This document shows, piece by piece, positions 1 through 4,352 of a stretch of DNA of 5,086 nt (the first letter of the stretch is position 1; the number at the start of each line of letters is the position of its first letter). The notes below the pieces were generated by a model. It ran no database searches. It worked only from the letters and a program-made list of their open reading frames with translations, and was not told the DNA's origin. Made by a program: the position numbers and the translations under genes. The stretch comes from Burkholderiales bacterium UBA2459 (GTDB taxonomy: Bacteria; Pseudomonadota; Gammaproteobacteria; Burkholderiales; Burkholderiaceae_E), in NCBI GenBank assembly GCA_002342365.1, contig DDPV01000044.1, positions 96,622 through 101,707 of the forward strand. Reading direction: 5' to 3'.

Positions 1-1
1 A

Positions 2-436
2 GCCGGGATCAGCGACGGACTCGGCATGGGAAACAACGCCCGCGCTGCACTGCTCACCCGGGGGCTGGCAGAAATAGCTCGCCTGGGGCAAAGCATGGGT
101 GCTCAGGCGCAGACATTCATGGGTCTGACCGGTTTGGGTGATCTCTTGTTGACCGCAACCGGCGCCTTATCGCGCAACCGCCAGGTGGGGCTGGCGCTCG
201 CGCAAGGTGAATCGACGGCTGAAATTCTCGCCCGACTCGGTCATGTTGCCGAAGGCGTAAGTACCGCACCCGTGGCCCTCGAACTGGCAGCACGCCACGG
301 TGTTGATATGCCGATCACCGAAGTGGTCCACCATTGCTTGCTTGGCCAGATCCAGGCAGGCGAAGCCCTGCAGCAATTGTTGGCGCGTGCAGGACGTGAA
401 GAACAGGATGCACTTGATTCCCACACGCGAGTTTGA
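2..436 (+). CDS. gpsA: NAD(P)H-dependent glycerol-3-phosphate dehydrogenase, C-terminal part
   Basis: The frame is open from the left edge, so the 5' end lies outside the window. The 144 visible residues are the C-terminal, mostly helical substrate-binding domain; the family is about 330-340 residues, so the N-terminal Rossmann NAD(P)-binding domain and catalytic lysine are missing here. Family landmarks seen are SDGLGMGNNARAALLTRG near the start (the N-x-R-x-A block that contacts substrate), TFMGLTGLGDLLLT, SRNRQVG, and the late HVAEGVSTA and DMPITEVV blocks. The enzyme is cytosolic and reduces dihydroxyacetone phosphate to sn-glycerol-3-phosphate, the first precursor of glycerophospholipids. 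Its TGA stop overlaps the next gene's ATG by one base (TGATG), which implies co-transcription and translational coupling. The tail after LLARAGREEQ is a short, unconserved end. Confidence 0.95.
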   Translation, partial: AGISDGLGMGNNARAALLTRGLAEIARLGQSMGAQAQTFMGLTGLGDLLLTATGALSRNRQVGLALAQGESTAEILARLGHVAEGVSTAPVALELAARHGVDMPITEVVHHCLLGQIQAGEALQQLLARAGREEQDALDSHTRV

Positions 437-1026
437 TGATGAATACTTCGATGCCGGCTGTTACTGTTTTTTGTGGCTCGCGTCATGGCCTCGATCCGGT
501 CCACCGCGATGATGCGCTCGCGTTTGGGCACTGGCTGGGCGAGCAGTGTTGGCATTTGGTCTACGGCGGTGGCAACGTCGGCCTCATGGGTGAGATCGCC
601 CGGGCCGCACTGCAGGCCGGTGGCCGGGTAACCGGGATCATCCCGGAGTCCTTGATGAAGCGCGAAGTCGGTCTTGAGGGTCTCACCCGACTCGAGGTGG
701 TAAGCGATATGGCGGTGCGCAAACAGGCACTGATCGAACTCGGCGACGCCTTTGTGGTTTTGCCGGGTGGACTCGGCACGCTCGATGAGTTTTTCGAAGT
801 CGCAACGCTTTTGCAGCTTGGCTACCACGATAAGCCGATTCTGTTTCTTAACCGGGACGGCTTTTGGAATCCGCTGATGACACTTGTAAAAGCGCAGATC
901 AGCGCCGGATTCGTGGCCCAGAAAGAGCTCGATGCATGGCATGTGCTCGAGGATGTGGACAGCTTGAAGATCAAATGCCTGAACTTGCTCAGGCAGCCTG
1001 TTGGCGCCAGGCCTCATAAACCGTAA
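436..1026 (+). CDS. LOG-family (TIGR00730-type) nucleotide 5'-monophosphate phosphoribohydrolase
   Basis: This is a 196-residue protein, the usual length for the LOG family of lysine-decarboxylase-like Rossmann proteins. It shows YGGGNVGLMGEIARAAL (about residues 43-59), the arginine-lysine pair in DMAVRKQAL (R95, K96) and the signature PGGLGTLDE (110-118), followed by LQLGYHDKPILFLN. Characterised members hydrolyse N6-modified AMP (cytokinin nucleotides) or ordinary nucleoside monophosphates to free base and ribose 5-phosphate. The substrate here is unknown, and older annotations as lysine decarboxylase are misleading. The usual M-H-x-R-K is M-A-V-R-K here. The chosen ATG overlaps the gpsA stop (TGATG). 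A TTG at 433 and an ATG at 439 are alternatives, and none has a strong Shine-Dalgarno sequence. The 3' end overlaps trmL, which is on the other strand, by 38 bp. Confidence 0.9.
   Translation: MMNTSMPAVTVFCGSRHGLDPVHRDDALAFGHWLGEQCWHLVYGGGNVGLMGEIARAALQAGGRVTGIIPESLMKREVGLEGLTRLEVVSDMAVRKQALIELGDAFVVLPGGLGTLDEFFEVATLLQLGYHDKPILFLNRDGFWNPLMTLVKAQISAGFVAQKELDAWHVLEDVDSLKIKCLNLLRQPVGARPHKP
976..995 (-). terminator. Stem-loop at the trmL 3' end, possible weak terminator
   Basis: TGCCTGA and TCAGGCA form a perfect 7-bp stem around a 6-base loop, and the trmL stop codon lies in one arm. Read on the minus strand, the stem is followed by TTTGATCTTC, only a weak T-rich tract. A second small inverted repeat (GCCTG at 996-1000, CAGGC at 1008-1012), enclosing the palindrome TGGCGCCA, lies next to it. 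It may end or slow trmL transcription between the convergent genes. It also sits inside the LOG coding region, so it could be incidental. Confidence 0.3.
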
Positions 1027-1495
1027 TCGCCACAGCGTTGGAAAGATTGAGGCTGCGGCTTTGCGGCATCATCGGCAGCCGCAGACATCGCTCAGGCCCC
1101 AAGGATTGCAGGATCGCAATCGGCAAACCGCGGGTTTCTGAGCCGAAAACCAAATAGCTGCCGCGTTCGATCGGTTGACTGAACAGGTTGCGCTGCGCTT
1201 TGGTGGTGAAGGCAAGCACGGAGGCGGGCTTAGCGTTGACAAGAAAGGCCTCCCAGCCTGGATGAACCTGCACATTGGCAAACTCGCGATAATCAAGTCC
1301 AGCGCGACGCATCTTGGCATCGTCAAGCGGAAACCCCAGCGGCTCAATGAGATGCAGCCCGGCACCGGTGTTTGCACAAAGGCGCATGATGTTGCCGGTA
1401 TTGGGGGGAATCTCGGGCTGGACCAGGACGACCTGCACATCGGCAGCGGCCCAGTTCAAGGCTGAGCGCTCGTAATCGGCATGCGGTTTTTGCAT
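989..1495 (-). CDS. trmL: tRNA (cytidine/uridine-34 2'-O)-methyltransferase TrmL
   Basis: This is a 168-residue SPOUT-class methyltransferase. It is expected to methylate the 2'-OH of the wobble nucleotide (C34 or U34) of leucine tRNAs using S-adenosylmethionine, acting as a cytosolic dimer. All three SPOUT motifs that build the C-terminal trefoil knot are present: PEIPPNTGNIMRLCANTG (27-44), FGSETRGLP (117-125) and MMPQSRSLNLSNA (142-154), ending in ITVYEAWRQ. Compared with E. coli TrmL, the core begins around residue 20 (VQVVLVQPEIP), so the ATG used here gives a short N-terminal extension. In-frame GTG (about 1438) and TTG (about 1459) starts are alternatives. The ATG at 1495 is preceded by a purine-rich AAAGAAGAAA stretch and lies 23 nt after the comF stop, so the two genes are probably one operon. 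E. coli TrmL has a longer C-terminal tail. Confidence 0.95.
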   Translation of the reverse strand: MQKPHADYERSALNWAAADVQVVLVQPEIPPNTGNIMRLCANTGAGLHLIEPLGFPLDDAKMRRAGLDYREFANVQVHPGWEAFLVNAKPASVLAFTTKAQRNLFSQPIERGSYLVFGSETRGLPIAILQSLGPERCLRLPMMPQSRSLNLSNAVAITVYEAWRQQAA

Positions 1496-1518
1496 CGGTT
1501 TCTTCTTTGACAGGGAGC

Positions 1519-2418
1519 TCAGCGGCGCATCAGCACCACGATTCCGATCGATTGTATGGGTGCTGTGCGCAAGACTTTGCAGGCAGCCGTCAGAGTGGCG
1601 CCGGTCGTCATCACATCATCGAGCAACAGCAAACTGCTTTGCGGCGCAAGTGCTTGTAAAGCCCGCGCTTGAAGAAAAAAGCCAGCCTGGCAATCGTTAG
1701 TCGGTGCAGGGCCTTTAGCCGAAGCAGGGTCTTTAGTCGCTGAAGGGTCTGTAGCCGATGCAGGGTGATTAGCCGATGCCGCCAGCGAGGGCCTGCGTTC
1801 ACGGGCTTTGCGACGCGATTGATAGGGGCCGGTTTCGTCGCGCAGCAAAAGGTCGCGAGCAAGGCGCGGGGGCGATTGACCCAAGGCCTTGGCCGCTTGC
1901 ACCCAGCCGCGAGCCATTTGCTCAACCGGGTTGTAGCCACGTTGCCGAAGTCGTGCCCTTGTGGAGGGCATCGGGATGACCAGGTCTGCTTTTCGATGTG
2001 GGGAAGCGGCTTGGTCAAGCATACGCTTGCCAAGCCAACGGCCAAGCGCTCGACATGCGTTGGCGTCATGCGCAAATTTGCCAAGCATGAGCAAGCCGTC
2101 TAGCGGGACTTGATAGTCCATGCCAACCCAAAGCCGGTCCCAGGCAGGGTTTTCATGCGCGCATGCATGAACTTGGGCTGATGCGCTGGCTTGCAGCTTG
2201 CCGCACTGCAGACAGCGAAACCTGCGCCATTGGTCGGCATCATCAAGAAACGGGGCACAGGCGGGGCAAAAATCGCCCTTGCAAAGGCTTAAACAGAGCA
2301 GACAGCGCTGGGGAAACCAGGCCTGAACAAGGCTTTGGCCGGCGTTTCGCAGTGCTTGACCTGTTCGGTCCAGGCCGATCAAAAAGGCTTGTTCGGTTTG
2401 CTTTTTCGCTGGGTACAT
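1519..2418 (-). CDS. comF: ComF family protein (phosphoribosyltransferase-like, DNA-uptake/competence family)
   Basis: This is a 299-residue protein. The N-terminal part has zinc-ribbon cysteines: CLLC (C39, C42), CPAC (C51, C54) and CLQC (C69, C72), then H84/C86/H88 where a fourth C-x-x-C pair is usual. After NPAWDRLWVGMDY comes the K114 region, then DLVIPMPSTRARLRQRGYNP (about 145-164, matching the family PVP..R...RGxNQ block). The PRPP loop DDVMTTGAT is at 267-275. ComF family members are needed for DNA uptake in naturally competent bacteria; their enzymatic reaction is unsettled. The start is set by AGGA 7 nt upstream of the ATG. The frame stays open for 100 more codons upstream, but that stretch looks non-coding. 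An unusual Ala/Pro-rich hexapeptide repeat (214-243) is inserted before the last domain segment, making the protein longer than the roughly 230-250 residues common in the family. trmL follows after 23 nt. Confidence 0.93.
   Translation of the reverse strand: MYPAKKQTEQAFLIGLDRTGQALRNAGQSLVQAWFPQRCLLCLSLCKGDFCPACAPFLDDADQWRRFRCLQCGKLQASASAQVHACAHENPAWDRLWVGMDYQVPLDGLLMLGKFAHDANACRALGRWLGKRMLDQAASPHRKADLVIPMPSTRARLRQRGYNPVEQMARGWVQAAKALGQSPPRLARDLLLRDETGPYQSRRKARERRPSLAASANHPASATDPSATKDPASAKGPAPTNDCQAGFFLQARALQALAPQSSLLLLDDVMTTGATLTAACKVLRTAPIQSIGIVVLMRR
1690..1779 (-). repeat. 18-bp tandem repeat (five units) inside comF
   Basis: Five in-frame 18-bp units encode the hexapeptides ASANHP, ASATDP, SATKDP, ASAKGP and APTNDC. 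On the plus strand the four best copies are at 1707-1724, 1725-1742, 1743-1760 and 1761-1778, with approximate consensus CAGGGTCTTTAGCCGATG. The fifth copy (1689-1706) matches its neighbour at only about 11 of 18 bases. Because the unit length is a multiple of three, changes in copy number keep the ComF frame. The repeat sits in a linker between the RGYNP block and the PRPP loop, where an insertion is likely to be tolerated. Confidence 0.85.
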
Positions 2419-2425
2419 AGGGTAA

Positions 2426-2429
2426 TCCT
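2426..2429 (-). promoter_or_regulatory. Ribosome-binding site that fixes the comF start
   Basis: On the minus strand AGGA lies 7 nt before the ATG at 2418-2416. This is the best Shine-Dalgarno match anywhere along the long open frame, and it places the start immediately ahead of the residues that lead into the first zinc ribbon. It is the main reason for not using the upstream ATG at 2718. Confidence 0.65.
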
Positions 2430-2445
2430 GGTGATTGGGGGCCGG

Positions 2446-2478
2446 TTTGGGCCTTGTTTGGGCCTCGTGAGGGCCTTG
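2446..2478. repeat. 11-bp tandem repeat upstream of comF
   Basis: Three consecutive 11-bp units, TTTGGGCCTTG, TTTGGGCCTCG and TGAGGGCCTTG, are followed by a fading fourth (TAGGGGAGCG) and preceded by a 7-of-11 match at 2435-2445. The GGGCC core recurs once per helical turn, placing all copies on one face of the DNA about 30-60 bp upstream of the comF ATG. It could be a binding array, an mRNA leader element, or simple slippage. Confidence 0.6.
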
Positions 2479-2530
2479 TAGGGGAGCGATGAGTCTGATT
2501 GGCGGGCGATGGCAAGCAGCAGTGCCCGGA

Positions 2531-2630
2531 TTGAGGCGATGCCTTTCTTGCGCACAGCGGCTCCTAGCTTGTTTCATGCGTTTTTTGTTGAGGCGCAGCT
2601 TCTTTGATGCACAGCTTTTTGAGGCGCATT
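2531..2630. repeat. Imperfect direct repeats with TTGAGGCG cores
   Basis: TTGAGGCG begins at 2531, 2588 and 2619. The segments 2531-2558 and 2588-2615 match at 20 of 28 positions, sharing TTGAGGCG at one end and GCACAGC at the other. Within the second copy, TTGAGGCGCAGCTTCT (2588-2603) is followed by the related TTGATGCACAGCTTTT (2604-2619). This looks like a decayed duplication. No known repeat family is recognised. Confidence 0.45.
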
Positions 2631-2691
2631 CCCCAGGATTGTCCCTGTCTTGCCCTCGGCGATCGCTGCGCTGCGCTAGCATCGGCGCGCG

Positions 2692-2719
2692 TTGAGCAGA
2701 CTCACCCTTCTTCAACAAT
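2692..2719 (+). promoter_or_regulatory. Candidate sigma-70 promoter of the BioC-like gene
   Basis: TTGAGC (2692-2697) and AACAAT (2714-2719) match four of six consensus bases each, with a 16-bp spacer. Transcription would begin near 2726, only a few bases before the GTG at 2731. The message would then be nearly leaderless, or translation would begin at the ATG at 2758. This is a weak prediction from the sequence alone. Confidence 0.3.
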
Positions 2720-2730
2720 CTTGATTTTTT

Positions 2731-3666
2731 GTGAACAAACCCTTTCCACTAAACAGCATGCGTTTGCAGCATCAGCGCCGATTTCGTCGGTCGCTGGATG
2801 GCGGTTTTTTGTGGGACGAAGTCCAGATTCGTATGCTCGAGCGCATGCAATGGGTCAAACAAAGGCCGGTTGATATTTTGGTGCTTGGTGATGCCAACCT
2901 GCGCGATGCGAATAGCCTCGGGCAGGCCTACCCGCAAAGCAGTCTCACCGTGTTGGATTGGAGCTGGTCACCTGCGCCTGGCGATTCTGCGCAAGCACCG
3001 CTCAAGCCCGCGGCCGGTACGTTCAAGCCCTTGGCTTGGGCAAGAAATGCCTGGTTGCGCTTGCTCGAGACGCCTGCACAAGACGCTCATACGGTCGCGC
3101 TGGCGGCCACTGGGGCCCTGCGAATTGCCGCCGATGTCCACCAAATGCCGCTTCACAACGCACGCTTTGATCTTTTGTGGTCAAACGGTTTATTGCACTG
3201 GTCAGATCGCTGGCCTGAATTGCTCGCTGAATTGCACCGTTGTGCCAAGCCGCAGGCCTTGTTCAGTTTTTCCCTGCTCGGCGTGGACAGTTTTGCAGGG
3301 CTACGAAAGCTGGCCCCCGATTTGATGGCCTTTCCCGACATGCATGACCTGGGCGATGCCCTGGTGCGCAGCGGATGGGCCGAACCGGTTGTCGATATGG
3401 ACCGCATGGTTCTGAGCTGGCGAAATGCACGCGATTTAATCGCCGATCTGCGCGCCTTGGGAGGGCACCTCCATCCGAATCGTGCCAAGGGCCTGCGCTC
3501 GCGCGTTTGGCTAGCAAAACTTGAGGCCGCACTTGAGGTCTTGCGCCAAGCCGACGGCTTATACCGCCTGGAGATCGAACTCATCTTCGGGCACGCTTGG
3601 CGCTCGCCTGATCGTCCGAAGGCTGAGGCCTGGCAACCGATCGAGCTCAGGCCAAAGTCTGCTTGA
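2731..3666 (+). CDS. BioC-like methyltransferase-fold protein with degenerate SAM motif
   Basis: This 311-residue protein resembles the BioC-like proteins of Burkholderiales. It has an RRxF N-terminus with a WDEVQIRMLERM helix, the DLLWSNGLLHWSDRWPELLAEL block (about 147-168), FSFSLLGVDSFAGLRKL (178-194), the strongly family-like DMHDLGDALVRSGWAEPVVD (203-222), ADLRALGGH, and IELIFGHAWR near the end. True BioC methylates malonyl-ACP with SAM to start pimelate synthesis for biotin. However, motif I, normally a D-x-G-x-G-x-G loop after the first strand, reads LVLGDANLRD (51-60) with a single glycine. An acidic residue ending strand 2 (LDW, D76) is kept. The protein may have lost or changed its cofactor use, so no symbol is given. 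The start is GTG at 2731 or ATG at 2758; neither has a clear Shine-Dalgarno sequence. It is divergent from comF. Confidence 0.8.
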   Translation: MNKPFPLNSMRLQHQRRFRRSLDGGFLWDEVQIRMLERMQWVKQRPVDILVLGDANLRDANSLGQAYPQSSLTVLDWSWSPAPGDSAQAPLKPAAGTFKPLAWARNAWLRLLETPAQDAHTVALAATGALRIAADVHQMPLHNARFDLLWSNGLLHWSDRWPELLAELHRCAKPQALFSFSLLGVDSFAGLRKLAPDLMAFPDMHDLGDALVRSGWAEPVVDMDRMVLSWRNARDLIADLRALGGHLHPNRAKGLRSRVWLAKLEAALEVLRQADGLYRLEIELIFGHAWRSPDRPKAEAWQPIELRPKSA

Positions 3667-3674
3667 TACCCTCA

Positions 3675-3705
3675 TTGGCCAAAGACGCGGTTTGGCATTT
3701 ATAAT
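3675..3705 (+). promoter_or_regulatory. Strong-looking sigma-70 promoter of DUF2244 gene
   Basis: A perfect TATAAT -10 element lies at 3700-3705. TTGGCC (3675-3680, four of six) is a possible -35 box at a slightly long 19-bp spacing. The predicted start near 3712 leaves a leader of about 45 nt before the TTG start codon. It lies 9-39 bp after the stop of the BioC-like gene, so DUF2244, and possibly coxB, need not depend on upstream transcription. Confidence 0.55.
3678..3696. repeat. Inverted repeat GCCAAA-7-TTTGGC in the promoter spacer
   Basis: GCCAAA (3678-3683) and TTTGGC (3691-3696) form a perfect 6-bp inverted repeat with 7 bases between them. It lies between, and partly overlaps, the proposed -35 and -10 elements. 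That position suits a repressor or redox-regulator operator. It is less suited to a terminator for the upstream gene, because no T-run follows. No known regulator's site is recognised. Confidence 0.4.
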
Positions 3706-3744
3706 TGAACGTGGTGCATTGCAGAATCAGACCTGCGGTCGAAA

Positions 3745-3750
3745 AAGGTG
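3745..3750 (+). promoter_or_regulatory. Ribosome-binding site supporting the TTG start of DUF2244
   Basis: AAGGTG lies 5 nt upstream of the TTG at 3756. It complements the CACCU part of the 16S 3' end. It favours TTG-3756 over the upstream in-frame TTG at 3705, whose first base is the last base of the TATAAT element. Confidence 0.55.
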
Positions 3751-3755
3751 TATCG

Positions 3756-4238
3756 TTGGAGTATTCTTGGAACTGTACGGAGGCGGTCGACTCGCATCAG
3801 TGGTTGATGCGTCGCAACTGTGCGCTTTCGCCTAAACAACTTGCGCTTTGGTTTGCGGCGATTTCAAGTGTGTCGATCGCGGTAGGGTGCTTTTTCGCAC
3901 TTGCGGGAGCCTGGATGGTGTTGCCTTTTGCTTTTCTGGAGGTGACTGCGCTCGCGATTGCCTTTGTCGTCTACGCGAGACACGCCGCCGATTTTGAGCG
4001 AATTGTGTTCCAATCCGAGGGTTTGTTGGTCGAGCGGTGCATGGGTAATTTTGTGGAGCGCACCGAAGTGCCGCTGAATTGGCTTCGGATCGAGTATCAG
4101 GGGCAACGACGAGAATTGGTGAAGTTGGTTTCTGCGGGTAAGTTTTGCGAGGTCGGGCGCTTTGTGCCCGAGCATCAGCGCAATCAGCTGGCAAAACAGC
4201 TGCGGCGGGCTTGTAGCGGGGCACCCCAGTGGGCTTGA
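3756..4238 (+). CDS. DUF2244 family membrane protein linked to cytochrome oxidase locus
   Basis: This 160-residue protein begins at a TTG (read as Met) with a good ribosome-binding site. It matches the DUF2244 pattern: WLMRRNCALSPKQLALWF (residues 16-33), a first membrane segment at about 30-50, GAWMVLPFAFLEV (51-63) opening a second segment to about 74, then YARHAADFERI and a soluble C-terminal domain with W109, KLVSAGKFCEVGRFVPEHQR (123-142) and a final basic helix. It is predicted to be an inner-membrane protein with two spans. The biochemical role is unknown. DUF2244 genes commonly sit beside cytochrome c oxidase genes, and here coxB begins about 114 nt downstream on the same strand, so a role in oxidase assembly or stability is an inference from context only. 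Confidence 0.85.
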   Translation: MEYSWNCTEAVDSHQWLMRRNCALSPKQLALWFAAISSVSIAVGCFFALAGAWMVLPFAFLEVTALAIAFVVYARHAADFERIVFQSEGLLVERCMGNFVERTEVPLNWLRIEYQGQRRELVKLVSAGKFCEVGRFVPEHQRNQLAKQLRRACSGAPQWA

Positions 4239-4352
4239 GGTCAATGCGGGGACGTGTAAACGCAAAAGCGCGTTGAAAAGGACCCTACGGAATCTACGAA
4301 TAAGGGTTGCAAACGACAAGAGTTGATGTCGGACAACGAATGGGATGATGGC
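4239..4352 (+). other. Leader region upstream of coxB
   Basis: This short non-coding gap holds a small hairpin (AACGC 4259-4263 pairing with GCGTT 4270-4274) with no T-run, and a tandem near-repeat CTACGGAAT/CTACGAAT (4285-4301). A weak promoter-like pair, TTGAAA (4273-4278) and TACGAA (4295-4300) with a 16-bp spacer, could drive coxB. The match at the -10 position is poor. The gap shrinks if coxB starts at 4326 and grows if it starts at 4428. Confidence 0.35.

Larger units (their letters stand above)
2419..2730. other. Divergent intergenic region between comF and the BioC-like gene
   Basis: About 310 bp separate the two divergent genes. Several frames are open by chance, but none resembles a known protein and none has a good ribosome-binding site. 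The frame continuous with ComF encodes a low-complexity, Arg/Gln/Pro-rich stretch. An 11-bp tandem repeat lies in the comF leader and longer decayed direct repeats lie around 2531-2630. Repeats with a period of 11 or 16 that do not preserve a frame argue that this is non-coding. Promoters for both directions should lie here. I see a plausible one for the BioC-like gene and none convincing for comF. Confidence 0.7.

Noticed and set aside
241..1017. Long minus-strand open frame opposite gpsA and the LOG gene
   Set aside because: Its translation has no family resemblance and it is antisense to two well-supported genes; it is an open frame caused by GC-rich codon bias.
1690..1779. The comF tandem repeat as a CRISPR array
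   Set aside because: Units are 18 bp, contiguous with no spacers, and in frame within a coding gene.
2419..2718. A 100-codon in-frame upstream extension of ComF starting at ATG 2718
   Set aside because: It is low-complexity and unlike ComF, it spans 11-bp repeats that ignore the codon phase, and a good ribosome-binding site precedes the ATG at 2418.
2489..2873. Small plus-strand open frames in the comF/BioC-like intergenic region
   Set aside because: They have no ribosome-binding sites, no recognisable family, Cys/Arg-rich random-looking composition, and overlap repeats or the BioC-like gene.
3705..3755. Upstream TTG start for DUF2244 at 3705
   Set aside because: It overlaps the TATAAT element, lacks a ribosome-binding site, and adds 17 residues ahead of the region where the family match begins.
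4259..4274. Hairpin downstream of DUF2244 as a rho-independent terminator
   Set aside because: The stem is only 5 bp and is followed by GAAAAGG rather than a T-run.
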